Below are positions 11,319-22,320 of a stretch of 64,000 bases of DNA, piece by piece. Below the pieces are notes generated by a model. That model ran no database searches. It was not told where the DNA came from and saw only the letters and a program-made list of their open reading frames with translations. A program made the position numbers and the translations under genes. The stretch lies in NCBI GenBank assembly GCA_028571685.1, contig CM053141.1:72215833-72279832 (forward strand), in the 5' to 3' direction. The DNA is from Heterohyrax brucei. Lineage: Eukaryota > Chordata > Mammalia > Hyracoidea > Procaviidae. Position 1 is the first letter of the stretch. Every line of letters starts with the position of its first letter.

Positions 11319-11515
11319 GAGCCCCTGGGTGGTGCAAACAGGTGACACACTCAGCTGCTAAGCTAAAGGTTGGAGATTCAAGTCTACCCAGAGGCGTCTC
11401 AGAGACAGCCTTGCCTATCTACTTCTCAAAAATCCACCATTAGAAACTCTGTGGGCTCTACTCGAACACATTCAGGGTCTTCCTCCATGAGTCGCAATTA
11501 ATGGTAACTGGTTTT
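11319..11515 (+). mobile_element. AfroSINE, third form
   Basis: AGCCCCTGGGTGGTGCAAAC heads the copy; TCTACCCAGAGGCGTCTCAG and CTATCTACTTCTCAAAAATC mark the third-form centre; the tail is CATGAGTCGCAATTAATGGT. Confidence 0.88.
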
Positions 11516-11629
11516 TCTACAGAGAGCTTCCCTTAAAAGACAACCTCTATGTTGCATCATGCAAATACATTCTTCCTATATTTGAACGAGTAGAAAATTC
11601 ACTGGCCTTCCCCCCCCCCCAATCTCCTG

Positions 11630-11912
11630 ATGAGACAGAAATTGAAAACAAATATACGGACGGCAACAAAACTACCTTAGGGCACTACCTATACAGAACC
11701 TAATTGACAACAGTAACTTGAGAGGCTAGATAGGAAGCTTAAGGGGCAGGGAGTGTATGTTAAAGAACGAGGAACAACTTGGAAATAGAGGAGGAGAAGG
11801 GTTCCCCACCTTGAAGAATGTAATCAATGTCACTGCACTGTACATGCAGAAATTACTGAATTGGTCCATGTTTTGTGTCTATTTTCAATAACAACTATTT
11901 GAAAAGGAAAAA
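11630..11912 (+). mobile_element. Probable L1 3' end
   Basis: The last part, CAATGTCACTGCACTGTACA and AATTACTGAATTGGTCCATG, resembles the end of L1 3'UTRs. The upstream part is not certain, and this could be another retroposon. Confidence 0.4.
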
Positions 11913-12394
11913 GAAAACTCCTGTCTTTATGCACATGGACACTTGTGTGAGTGTTTATGTGTGGACAGAAAACTGACCTGTGCACAACCAATGAGGGCAC
12001 AGCAGCCTGCCTTGGTATGCTCTGCGGTCCTTTAAAAACCTGTGATTACCTCATTTGCTTCAGTTTGAAAATTCTTTAATTTTTCAAAACTCTATTCTCC
12101 ACCTGGAGATATCTGGGAACACCTAAAATTAGATCTACAGCCATAAATACAGTTTAGTTTAAGGCAGTAGGTGTAAACTTATATTTTTCTTTCAGGGAAA
12201 ATTATGGTTACTGGAAAAATCTCCCACGGAGGGTTTTGGAGATAGCTTGGCATTATCCCACTGCAGAAAACCAACTGGAGCTGAAAGGGAAGGATCTTCA
12301 GACTCATGATTCCTCATGGGAAGAGCTCAGTCATTCAAGTTTGAATGAAAACAGATACTTCTTTTGTTAATGTTTTTCATGATTTAAAAAAAAA
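11913..12394. other. No recognised element
   Basis: Nothing assignable; ends in an A-run at about 12384-12392. Confidence 0.35.
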
Positions 12395-12930
12395 TGGTGC
12401 TTTAAGTGAAAGTTTACAATCCAACTCAATTTGTCATATGAAAACTTACACACACATTACTATGTGACTTTGACTGCTCTCACCACACTGTGATAGTGCA
12501 CTTCTTCCTACACTGTATTTCCCAAGGCCACTCAATTACCTTCTGCCCTCTCATCTATCCTCTGGAGAGGAGCTGCCCAACTAGTCTCATGTAACTACTT
12601 AAGCCAAGAAGGACATTCTTCATCAGTATCATTTTATATCTTATGGTCTGGTCCAATCTTTGTCTGAAATGCTGACTACGGGAATGGTTTCAATTCGGAG
12701 CTAACAGAGACAAGGGGGCCATATCTTCTAGGGACCTTCCCGTCACAGACCATTCATTCTGGCCTTTCTTAATAGAATTCAAGGTCTGCAGACCCATTTT
12801 TCTCCTGCTGTCAGGGACTCTTTGTTGTGCTCCCTGTCAGTGTATTCATTGACAGTGGTCAGGCACCATCTAGTTCTTCTGGTTTCATAATAATGTAGAC
12901 TCTGGTTTCTGCAGCCTTTTCTTAAACAGA
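12395..12930 (-). mobile_element. L1 3'UTR fragment (lineage also seen at 48.4 kb)
   Basis: The plus-strand start GGTGCTTTAAGTGAAAGTTT is the reverse complement of the L1 3' end at 48.40 kb (AAGCTTTCACTTAAAACGCC). It continues through CTCTGGAGAGGAGCTGCCCA and CAGGCACCATCTAGTTCTTC. 5'-truncated; only 3'UTR remains. Confidence 0.7.
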
Positions 12931-13005
12931 CATTTCTTGAATATCCATTCTATATCAGGGCCTGAGGTAGTGTTAAGTACAGTATGAGATCTGAATCCTT
13001 TGATG
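12931..13005 (-). mobile_element. L2 3' terminus, short
   Basis: TTGAATATCCATTCTATATC and GGGCCTGAGGTAGTGTTAAG fit the reverse complement of the L2 end. Confidence 0.4.
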
Positions 13006-13309
13006 GGGTGGAACACCCCTACCTTCCTCTAAAACGTAATCCACTTGTAACAGAAGAGCTATTACGGTAAGTGACCTAAAGCCAATTTGTACGGCACTTG
13101 GCTTGGCTAAGCAAAAAGAAAAATAAAAGGAAAGGAAAAGAGTGAGAGGAGGACAATGCAGTTGTAGAGGCTTATCAAACTATACTTTGGTAAGAACAAG
13201 AGTGAAATTTGTATAATAAAAGTCTAGAATCCAGGACTCAGTTAACATCTGTATACTCTGAATCTATATCATTTCTCTACTTCTATTTGGCTAGCAGCAC
13301 TCCCTGAAT

Positions 13310-13750
13310 CAGCTTACCAAGATATAATTCACAAGCTTCCCATTTAAAGTATGCAACTCAATGACTTCTGTATTCTCAGAATTGTGTGTTTATCCACATA
13401 GTCAATTTTAGAATATCTTCATTATCACAGAAAGAAACTTCAGACCCTTTAGCCATCATGACCCAATCCACTCAATTTCCTGATCTACATCTTTCTCTAC
13501 AGATTTGTCTATCTGGATGTGTCATATAAGTGAAATTATAAAAATGTGATCTTTGTAACTGACTTCTTTAACTTAGCATAATGTTTTCTGGGTTCATCCG
13601 TATTGTAGAATCTATCAACACTTCATTTTTTTAATTGCCAAATAGTATGTCATTGGATGGAGTGCGCTACGTTTTATTTACCCACTAATCAGTGGGGAGA
13701 TATTGAACTGTTTCCATTTTTTTCACTACTCTAAATAATGCTAAAAATAT
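13310..13750 (-). mobile_element. Old L1 (L1M) 3' end
   Basis: Antisense L1M 3'UTR and ORF2 end: AGATATAATTCACAAGCTTC, GTTTATCCACATAGTCAATT, TAACTTAGCATAATGTTTTC, CCAAATAGTATGTCATTGGA. About 440 bases, heavily diverged. Confidence 0.75.
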
Positions 13751-14859
13751 TCTCTCAAAGCTTTCTCCAGGTGGCAAGAAACTTACTGCCACCAGCTCAG
13801 AGTGCGCTCCAAGTCTCTATTAATGCCACAACCAGAGAGCAAGTGAATTTTCCCTACAGGTTTCAAATTTAAAAACAAATAAACAAGAGCAGAATTTTAG
13901 CCTGACTCAGTGCAACTCTCAACCAATCAAAAAGGCTGAGGAGATGGAGTATCCACTGTTATTCAGATTATTTGTCTAGAGCTGGGGAATGAAGAGCTTC
14001 TTGCAAAGTGTGGTTTAGCATGTGAATGGGTACTGCAGGAATTTTTATTAGGGTACTATCTTCCATTTTTGTCTTCTTTAGCTCATTTCTACATCAAAAG
14101 ATCTACATCTTCACCTATCATCTGAACTCCCAGTTGAACAGTCCTTCAAAATGTCCTGGCAACATTCCAGGTCAAATTAACATGGGCTAGGTCCATCTCA
14201 TAAGCAAGAAGACTAGGCAATGTGAGGGAATTCCCCTGGCCTCCCATCAGACTGTTATGAGCACCTACTGTGAGTTATGTGTCATATGAGGCAGCAAAAC
14301 TAGTAAGACCTACAAAACACTTTAGGGACTGCAGTGATTTGCTCAAGCTTTCTCTTCTCTTGCTGTTTCTCTGCTTCTCTTTTTAACTCATGGTGGCCTG
14401 TGACGACCCGAAGTAGACACAGTGCATCCCAGGGCTTCCAGGCGCCATGGCACCTAAATACAAAGAAGCTTCAAAGACTAAGTTTTAACCCCAAAAGAAA
14501 GAACAAAGAAATCACAAAACTAGAACAAATCCATGCTGGGAAACCATGCAAAGGTTACCAGGCAGTCCAGTTTTTGTTTTGTCTTGTTTTGTCTTGTTTA
14601 TAGCAAAGGAGAGAGTTGAACATCATGAGAATTCTAAGAGGTATAAGATCATTAGGTTATATGTCCCTGTCTCCCTTCTGTTGCAGTGTACCTTTCCCTT
14701 ATATGTCTGCCACTACCCCCACCACTGCCACCATGGCCTTGAGAAATGCTCCAAAAGCCTAGTTAAACTCACAGAAAACCCTTAACAAGTCTTCTACAGG
14801 TTACAGCTATCAAATATTATAGGAGAACAACATGAAAAAAAGCAAATATTGCAGAAATA
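13751..14859. other. No recognised element
   Basis: Includes open frames of 89 and 79 codons (14334-14603 and 14546-14785) rich in Ser, Phe and Cys, with no domain; most likely chance. Confidence 0.4.
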
Positions 14860-14999
14860 GCATTGGTTTTGAGGTCTATCAAAACTTCACCTGTTCTTAC
14901 CTGTAGGATCCTAGAAAGAACACTTAAACTCATTTAGCCTCTTTTTCCTCTTCCAAAAAATGAGGTTAATAACACCCAACTTGCAGGTTTGTGTTGTTT

Positions 15000-15276
15000 G
15001 TTGTTGTTAATTGCTATTGAGTTGGCCCCCTACTCATGGAAACCTCATGTACTGAAAGAACAAAATCTTGCCTGGTCCTGAACTGTCACCGTGCTCAGTT
15101 TCAGAAGGACTATTGTGATCCACAAGATGTTCAATGGCTGATTTTTGGAAATAGATCATCAGGGCATTCTTACTAGTCCATCTTAGTTTGGAAACTCCAT
15201 GGAAATCTGTTCAGCATTACGGCAACCGGGAAGCCTCCACTGACGGACAGGTAGTGGCTGCACATAAGGTGCATTG
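15000..15276 (-). mobile_element. tRNA-Gly-type SINE, head missing
   Basis: From tail to body (plus view): TGCTATTGAGTTGGCCCCCT, TTGTGATCCACAAGATGTTC, AAGCCTCCACTGACGGACAG, ATAAGGTGCATTG. The tRNA-derived head that follows in full copies (31.9 kb) is absent, so this is a 5'-truncated copy. Confidence 0.8.
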
Positions 15277-15287
15277 GTCAGCTTATA

Positions 15288-15448
15288 AACCCCCACCACA
15301 CTCAATGCAGTTGAGTCAATTCCCACTCATAGTGACCTTACAGGACAGAGGAGAATTGCCCTGCTTGCATTTCCAAGGAGGGCCTGGTAGATTCAAAGTG
15401 CCAACCTTTTTGTTAGCAGCCATAGCATTTAAGCACCACGCCACCGCT
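15288..15448 (-). mobile_element. AfroSINE, short form, with perfect 11-base target duplication
   Basis: GTCAGCTTATA occurs at 15277-15287 and again at 15449-15459, directly flanking the copy. It inserted at the edge of the Gly-type SINE. Confidence 0.92.
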
Positions 15449-15486
15449 GTCAGCTTATACTGAGGGTTAAATAATACAAATGCATA

Positions 15487-15605
15487 CTTAAGGCCTACTA
15501 GGTGTCAGACACTGTTTTACATACAAAGATGACCAAAAACACTCACCTTCGTAAAGTTAACATTATAGTAGGAGAAAATAAGCAATAAGCAAATAAGTAA
15601 AAGAT
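15487..15605 (-). mobile_element. L2 3' terminus
   Basis: CTAGGTGTCAGACACTGTTT followed by AAGTTAACATTATAGTAGGA matches the reverse complement of the L2 end ('ggcactgtgctagg..gagcttacattctagtggg'). Confidence 0.6.
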
Positions 15606-15616
15606 ACGAGCTATAT

Positions 15617-15630
15617 ACATATATATATTA
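15617..15630. repeat. Short (TA)n/(ATAC) tract
   Basis: Simple AT repeat, ATACATATATATATT. Confidence 0.7.
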
Positions 15631-15659
15631 CATAATGAGGTAACATATAGGTAACCATC

Positions 15660-16175
15660 TGAAGTGCAGTTAATTACTTTTGTGTGGCTTCTCCAGCTAT
15701 GGTCTTGTAACTCCCACCCAGGTGACTGCATGACAGAGTAACTGGCCTACCAAGAAGACTGGTCAGTTTTGCTGTAAAAGAGAGCCAATTCCAGAGCAGA
15801 AATGAGGAGCTCACCACCAAGAAAGGAGAAGCCAACAGAAAAGACCAAGCAACAGAGATTTGGCAGCAGTGTGTTGGACTTTCCAACCCATGGAGAAAGA
15901 CAGTTGAGTACCTTTGGGCAGAAGCCTGGAACTAACGAAAGGCAGCCTGGGAGCAAGGCTGTCCTGATGGACGAATTGTATCTTGAGTGTTTCTGGGCCT
16001 GAATTGCAACTGTTACTTCCCTAATAAACCCTGTAGTTGTCAGCATAGTCTGTGAGCTCTCTGTGGCCATTGCAGTGAGCTATCAAGCCCCGCAGATGAA
16101 CAGTTGGCAAGAGAATTAGTGAAGATGACAGAGAGAGGAAGGCTTGTCTGTCCAGTGCCTCATGGGAGCCAGCTT
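15660..16175 (+). mobile_element. Possible old LTR, family unknown
   Basis: CCTAATAAACCCTGTAGTTG followed by GTCTGTGAGCTCTCTGTGGC resembles the polyadenylation region and R-U5 part of an old mammalian LTR; the upstream 350 bases would be U3. No terminal motif or target duplication is certain. It could instead be another old repeat. Confidence 0.35.
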
Positions 16176-16289
16176 TACACTGTTGATCTTGGTTCTCCTT
16201 CCACCTTGCAGGAGTTGGAGAAGGTCAGACATTGTCCCCATGCTGTTTTCACACCATCTCAAAACAAAACACTGTTTTTAATGATATAA

Positions 16290-17018
16290 TATTACCATCT
16301 GAAAGACACCTGCAGCTTGTACCCATTGCTTAAGCATGCAATTTTGGAGAAAGTAGTATCTTTTGTCTTAGGAATATTTTAAGGGAGAATTAGCTATCCA
16401 AAGGAAAAGCTCAAATCCTCTTTTACAGCACAGACATTTTGAATAAGGAAAGGCCAAACTTCTATACATAATAATGTAAAAAGCTAGTCTAAGAATTAAA
16501 ATACTTGAGGGGGAATTCAGGCTAAGCCAATAGAGTTAGAGCAGAGGTGAGCTAGCTTCCTACGGGGTAGTAGGCTGTGGACTCAGAAGAAAGTAGACAA
16601 TAGCTGATTCCCTAAGGAGGATCTTGGTTCACAGACTCTAGGAACAGAGAGATATCTGACACACAATCTGAATTTTCTATCACAGCATTGTAATTGCCTT
16701 GTGTTATTCTCAAGCCCTTTGGAAAGTTTTATCACTCACTAAAACTTCTGCCTTTGTTCGTACTTGTGATTCCCAAAGGTGAAAAGAAGACAGAAAAGGT
16801 TGATAAAAGGTAAGAAGTGTGGAGATGTCCAGGTAGAAGTTGATAAAGAGCAAATTGGTAAACTAAAGGGTTAGTCCCTGATAACTTTCAGAATTACTAA
16901 GAGAGGAGAAACTTGTAAAGAAGATAAGATGCTGTGAGATGCAGCATAAGGTAACATCTGTTGAGCATTTGAAAGACGTCAAAAAGATGGGAGGATCTGG
17001 GGACCATATGGACATATG
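16290..17018. other. No recognised element
   Basis: Purine-rich in places (16780-16960); nothing assignable. Confidence 0.4.
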
Positions 17019-17195
17019 ATCAGATCAGAAGAGGAACAGCTTCCACTAGATGGGTTGACACAATGGCTGCAGCTGTGGGCTCAAACACAACCATGATTCT
17101 CAGGGTAGTGCGGGCCCCAGCACTGTTTCGTTCTGTTGTACACATGGTCCCTAGGAGGAGGAATCGACTCGATGGCACCTAACAGCAACATGGAC
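17019..17195 (+). mobile_element. RTE-clade LINE, 3' end
   Basis: GATCAGATCAGAAGAGGAAC, TGGGTTGACACAATGGCTGC, CAAACACAACCATGATTCTC, and the tail AATCGACTCGATGGCACCTA followed by ACAGCAACA are the RTE terminus. The tail is one of the best-preserved links to the AfroSINE 3' end. Confidence 0.82.
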
Positions 17196-17426
17196 TCATA
17201 ATAATGTTCAGAACAAATAGTAGAAACAATAAATGTTCGTTTCCTTCCGCCTTTATTTCATAATAAAATGATGAAAAAATATTTAGAAATAGCTCATTCA
17301 ACAAAGAATATGCTCTGAAACTACCGTAGTTAATTTACCTACAGGGCAGTCTTGATTCACAAGGCTAGTGCGATTTTTCAGGTTTCTTGCTTTCCTGCCC
17401 CTGGTTTGTTCTAGTATGATCCATAA

Positions 17427-17595
17427 ACCAAACCCACTGCTGGAGAATCAGTTCCAGCTCCTGGCAACCCTGAGTGTCAGAACTGCTCCGTAGGGGCTTC
17501 AATGGCCGATTGTTTGGAAACAGACTGCCAGGACTTTCTTCTCAGGCACCTCTCAGTGAAGGCCGGGTTCCAACCTTTTGGTTGACGACCAAGCA
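17427..17595 (-). mobile_element. AfroSINE, third form
   Basis: ACCAAACCCACTGCTGGAGA at the tail side, CAGACTGCCAGGACTTTCTT in the centre, CAACCTTTTGGTTGACGACC near the head. The last part of the tRNA head is lost. Confidence 0.82.
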
Positions 17596-17599
17596 TGAG

Positions 17600-18880
17600 A
17601 ATGCCTTATCATATGACAAATCCATCTTTCTTCCTGCTACATAAAAGTTGATGCCTAAATGACCCTCCCTGTCCTTGTCTCTGCTGAGGCTGAAGAGACT
17701 TCTCATCAGATAACTACTTCAGTTACCTCTATACTGCGTCAGAATAATTATTCTGTTAAACAACTGTTATTCCACCTTCTCACAATGGGTTCTGATGCAA
17801 GGTAGTGATAATTGTATTTTCTTGCCTGATCTCTCCATTATTTATTCTTTATTTAAATGTTTCTTATTGACATATATAACTTTATTTTTTCCTCCTCTCC
17901 AGCATTTTTTTTTTCCAGATCCCTGTGGTTAAGTCACTATTTAGAGGTAAGCCCAGAGAGGAAGTCTGGCTACAGCTACGCGATTTCATCCATTTAGCCT
18001 CATAACGAGGCTTACTGGAAAGATTTCGGAGCTAGTGACCATTTTATAAGCTTATAAATATCTTGTGGGCTCTTTAATTGACTTTTCAGCTTTTGTCCAA
18101 GGTCGGTGTACGTCTGCCATGGAAGCATCAGCTCTGCCTTTAAGCGACGGAAGTCAGCCATTGTAGGGTAGAAGGAATGCGTATTTAAATATATGATAGC
18201 TGAACTTGGCTGCAACAGTCACATTCTGTTCTACTTCGAGCTTGGCAGGCCACCCGAATATTTGTGCTTGGTCTGGAGATGAGAAAACTCTTTTATTTTC
18301 CTTTGCTAGGCTCTTAAAAAGCTCAAGAATATATTTTTTTCATCTGATACTTTCATAAATTATACAAAGATCATATGACCAATTGAGCTTGGCCCAGCCT
18401 GGCAAACCAGTAAAGAGAATATATTTACAACATATTTACTTTTCATTGCCACGCTACTGTACTGTCTGGTGAACCACTTTCTTTATACAGAGATGCACTT
18501 ACAGTCCGATACTGATAGCAAATTATTTTATGCTGAGCTTCCTGCCTAATCTGTTGAGCACGGAAGTCCAGGTTTAACAGAAGTCACATGTTTGAGAACA
18601 TGTAGGCCTACTGTATGAATGTAATGCCCATTTAGGCCCACTGTTTGAAATTCAGAAAAATGGCACGTATTTCACTCAGACTGACTTTCTCAATTCTGGG
18701 ACAGTACAGTGGGCTGACACCAGTCTTTCCTTCTGTCTACTGCCATGTATCCAAATATATTCACAATATGTTGTCACATCAACCAGAAGGAAATTTTTTT
18801 ACAAGAAACTCACAAGTCTTCAGTATTTTACAACATCCCAAGAGCTCTGTTATTTCAGATGTTAGTTTATTTAACAATTA
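17600..18880. other. Repeat-poor segment, possible conserved non-coding DNA
   Basis: No transposon recognised across about 1.3 kb. The part 17930-18300 keeps about ten CpGs (TACGCGATTT, GGTCGGTGTACGTC, AAGCGACGGAAG) in a genome where old repeats have lost theirs, and has AT-rich blocks such as TAAGCTTATAAATATC. A 67-codon minus-strand frame (18215-18012) contains MADFRRLKAELMLPWQTYTD, but it has no known family features and no clear splice sites around it. Candidate enhancer or exon; unproven. Confidence 0.35.
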
Positions 18881-18884
18881 ACTA

Positions 18885-19065
18885 CAGAACACTTATTATA
18901 TGTCAGATGCTGAGGAGATAGCAGTAGACCAAACAGACAAAGATGAATTTCCTAGTAATGGATAACATGTTCTAAGAGGAAAGGCAGAGAAGACAGTAGT
19001 CAGGTAATCACATAGTATAAGGACTGCTGATGGCTACAGAATATTCTAAAGCATGCTGAGGTACC
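18885..19065 (-). mobile_element. L2 3' end
   Basis: ACACTTATTATATGTCAGAT, GCTGAGGAGATAGCAGTAGA and ACCAAACAGACAAAGATGAA are typical of antisense L2 ('cactggggatacagcagtgaacaaaacagacaa'). Confidence 0.7.
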
Positions 19066-19611
19066 CCAGAGAAGGGCCTGCAATGCTGCTTTCAGTCTGT
19101 GGAGAAAGTTTAATTCATCCAGAACTTTCCCTCGCCCTCCCCAGCCCTGGACAGGGGAAAGTAAAGTGCAGTCTTCCATTGTGGTCAGCCTTCTGCATGG
19201 TCATCTATGGGTAATGAATAATCAAAGTCACAGTTGTCCAGTAGCCTTTGTTCCAGATAGCTACAGACTTGGCTGAAACAGAAAATGTTCCAGAAGTTGG
19301 CTGTGCTCTCAGCCCTCTCACAAAGTTGCTATAGGCAGGGGTCACTTTAAAGACAAAAAAGCAGGAGGTGTTAGAGAGATGCATTTCTTATTGGGGGGTG
19401 GGGTTTCGTTAGATTCCTTTCTAATAACACGTGGCCCAGACTTCAGACATTCTCCACTTAAATGACAGGGTGTCCTGAAAGGAAGGCTAAATAGCTCATC
19501 CCACTATGTGGCCTCAAATTGTGTGTAAGTATGTCTGCTTGTGTGTGAGAGAGACAGAGAAAGAGGAAGAGACACTAAAACTACAGAGCCTCTCTAAGAG
19601 TAGGCAGCCTT
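19066..19611. other. No recognised element
   Basis: Holds a short GA-rich tract (GTGTGTGAGAGAGACAGAGA at about 19539); otherwise unassigned. Confidence 0.4.
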
Positions 19612-20085
19612 GTGGCATTACTCACAACAGCTAAAACACAGAAACAACCTAAATGTCCATCAACGGATAAATGAAGCAACAAGGTGTGTACATACACAAA
19701 ATTATTTCTCACCTAGAAGGAGAAATGAAGTCCTGATATGTTCTACAATGTGGATGAACCTTGAAAACATCATGCTGAGTAAAGTAAGTCAGTCATAAAA
19801 GTACAAATATACTAAATAACCCCACAGAGATGCAATATCTAGAATAGACCAATGCCTAGAGAAGAAAGTTCTTTAGTGGTTACCAGGGGTAGGAAGAAGG
19901 AGTCATTGCTTAGGAAGCACTGGGTTTCTGTTTATGGTGATGGCAAGTTTGGCAAAGGATTTTGGTTGTGGTTGCAAAATATGGTTAATGTAATTGGTAT
20001 CATTAGTTGTACATATGTAAATGTTGAATTGGCAAATGTGTTCTTTATTTTTACAACAGTAAAATAAATAAATGGCTTGCTCAGA
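19612..20085 (+). mobile_element. Old L1 (L1M) 3' end with poly(A)
   Basis: The ORF2 C-terminus region (AACCTAAATGTCCATCAACG, TGTGGATGAACCTTGAAAAC) leads into the 3'UTR (TTTAGTGGTTACCAGGGGTA) and ends ACAGTAAAATAAATAAATGG. 5'-truncated. Confidence 0.8.
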
Positions 20086-20305
20086 TATTGTTAAGTGTGG
20101 AACAAAATTTGTATGACTTCTTTGATTAGTAATGACTTAATTTTATTTAGAACTTAATTTAAATGGTGGAATATATACATATATAGCTATTAAAATAAAA
20201 AACTTTAAAAATGTTGCCATTCATAACAGTAGTAATACAAAAGGATGCAAAGTATTTAAAAATAAACAAACAAAAGGTAAAAAGAGGACAGCTTTGGAGT
20301 CAGTG

Positions 20306-20600
20306 AAAAACCAAACCTATTGCCATCTAGTCAATTTCTACCCAGAGTAGAACAGGGTAGAACTCCCTATGTACTTCCAAGGAGTAGCTGGTGAACTCAA
20401 ACTGCCTATCTTTTGGTTGGAAAGCCTGGTGATGTAGTAGGTAAGTGGTGCATATGCTAACCAAAAAGTCAGTAGTTTAGATCCCTTCAGGTACTCCTCG
20501 GAAACTCTATGGGGGCATTTCTGCTCCGTCCTATTTTGGTTAGTGGCTGAGCGTTTAACCTCTGTGCCACCAGCATTCCTCACTGCACCACCAGGGCTCC
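20306..20600 (-). mobile_element. AfroSINE, short form, split by an opposite-strand AfroSINE
   Basis: Body 20306-20420 (ACCAAACCTATTGCCATCTA to CTTTTGGTTGG) and head 20530-20600 (CTATTTTGGTTAGTGGCTGA to CAGGGCTCC) belong to one copy. A CACCA-containing stretch near the head is duplicated. Confidence 0.8.
20421..20529 (+). mobile_element. AfroSINE, short form, tail missing, inside another AfroSINE
   Basis: Head AAAGCCTGGTGATGTAGTAG to GGGCATTTCTGCTCCGT. The left flank CCTATCTTTTGGTTGG (20405-20420) and right flank CCTATTTTGGTTAG (20530-20543) resemble a target duplication. Unlike a normal retroposon, it lacks its 3' tail. Confidence 0.75.
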
Positions 20601-20789
20601 AAAGAGAGTTACAACTACACGCTGGGCCTCAGACTCAGATGAAGGTGAATGCAGCAGCCGTGCAGAGTACTAACCACTGTGTGATCACAGAGTGCCGCCT
20701 GCCAGGGGGAGGATCAATTAGCAGGCTAAACTAAACACATGTGCATATAATTTATATGTGAACAGATGGAAATTTTCATCTGTCATTTC

Positions 20790-20975
20790 ATAGCTAGTTG
20801 GTCCTAGAAGAGGCATGCACCAACTTCCATCCAGTTCATAGGTGAGGAAAAGGACAGCTAGGGAGGTAAATGATGTCCCCAAGTTTCACAGCTAGTTGAG
20901 GAAGTGCCAGGTTAACATGCGAACTTCTGGTGCTAGTCCCATATTTGATATTAAAAGTACATTCTACAACCTCGC
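20790..20975 (-). mobile_element. MIR SINE
   Basis: GAGGAAAAGGACAGCTAGGG, CCCCAAGTTTCACAGCTAGT and AGGAAGTGCCAGGTTAAC follow the antisense MIR core. Confidence 0.65.
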
Positions 20976-22070
20976 TCACAACAGGCTTACTGAATACATC
21001 CTTTTCTTTTTTTCTTTAAGGACCAAACTAAGCAGTAAACATTTTTTGTGTAATCAACACTAGCTGAATTTGGATCTACCCTACCAACTGTTTACTAAAC
21101 CAATGCCTAGAAAGAAGCTTAAGCAAGGCTAACTCAAGGATACCTAGTGAACAGAGGCAGAGAAGATTCCAGGATGCGGGGTGAAGTTCTGGGAAATTCA
21201 CTGTGGCCCACCTGTCCCTTGATGTGAGAGATCTGTGAGAAGACTGAGTTGAAGGCTTTACTTTGGAATAGCTAATTCTGTTGGCTTAACACAACTGGAA
21301 AGACAGTAAGCTTGTGTAAGGCTCACGAGTATCCTCTCTGAAGACAACTCAGGGACTCCAGAGATGGGAAAAGCGGCAGCACCAGACCCGAAGACCCACA
21401 GCCTCTTCCTGAGGCCCCTGGGTTGGGTCCAATCATTCAAGGGTATAGAGCTCCTCACCAGGTAAGGACACCTTTATAGCAGCTTTGGTTGAAAGGAAGT
21501 AAATGTGGCTGGAAAAAAAGATTCTCAAAAAAAAAAAAAGACAGCAATATTAAACAGGGAAAACATAAATGCTGAGTGGTGCCTGTTGGCCCAGTTCTAC
21601 ACTCTGGAGGTTCAGCAGGCTGGGCTAAGACAGTACTAACAAAAAAGGATTTGATCAATTTGGCGACCCTGGGCAATAGTGATGAAGATCTGGAAACTAC
21701 AGACAGAACTTAGTATCAGAAATCTCTGCAATGTCCGGAACTAGGCCAGTGGAGGGAAGAGCAGGCACAATCAGAGTTCAGCCCTGAAGTCCTCCTCCCA
21801 TCTCACCATCAAAGTTCCTTTGTGCTCAGTTTAAACCCCTTAGATTAGTTTAATCTAAGGAATTAATCACCCCAAAGGGCAACCTATCCATATCTTTCTC
21901 TTTTATACCTAAATTTAGCAGGCTCCTATTAGAATTCTTACCCATAAGTCTCCTTCACTGGAGGAGGGCCTCATCTCATTTATGTTTGTCTCTTGTCCCA
22001 TTGGAGCAGTTTGCTTTAAGTGTAAAAAGTTATTTACTAAATTGAATTTTTAAAAAAATAAAAAAAATTT
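20976..22070. other. No recognised element
   Basis: About 1.1 kb, with a 13-base A-run at about 21527. The small minus-strand frames (21258-21458 and 21455-21676) have no family features. Confidence 0.4.
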
Positions 22071-22189
22071 CTGTCAAATTGATTGCGACTCGTAGTGACC
22101 CTACAGGAAAGAGCAGAACTGCTTCCAAGAAGCTCCTGCCTGGTGGAGTCAAACTGAACTGTCAACCACTACCCTACCAGGGTTTCCAG
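22071..22189 (-). mobile_element. AfroSINE, short form, internally deleted
   Basis: TTGATTGCGACTCGTAGTGA, GCTCCTGCCTGGTGGAGTCA, CTACCCTACCAGGGTTTCC. Most of the tRNA anticodon-arm region is missing. Confidence 0.8.
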
Positions 22190-22320
22190 TCTGGATGTGG
22201 AAGTTCTTAAACCAGGAGTCTGAGAATTCCTGCTGTCACTACCCATCATCACAGGTCAGGACACATAAATTCAAAATCAAATGTTCTAGCCCCTAAACTG
22301 GAAAACCATCTCTTTTCCAC

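Larger units (their letters stand above)
14860..15480 (+). mobile_element. MIR SINE split by younger insertions
   Basis: The first half (14860-14993: ATTTAGCCTCTTTTTCCTCT, AAAAATGAGGTTAATAACAC) and second half (15450-15480: ACTGAGGGTTAAATAATAC) together follow the MIR consensus. Between them lie a tRNA-Gly-type SINE and an AfroSINE. Confidence 0.55.

Noticed and set aside
15747-16070. 107-codon minus-strand frame
   Set aside because: It overlaps a probable old LTR with open frames on both strands and no recognisable domain.
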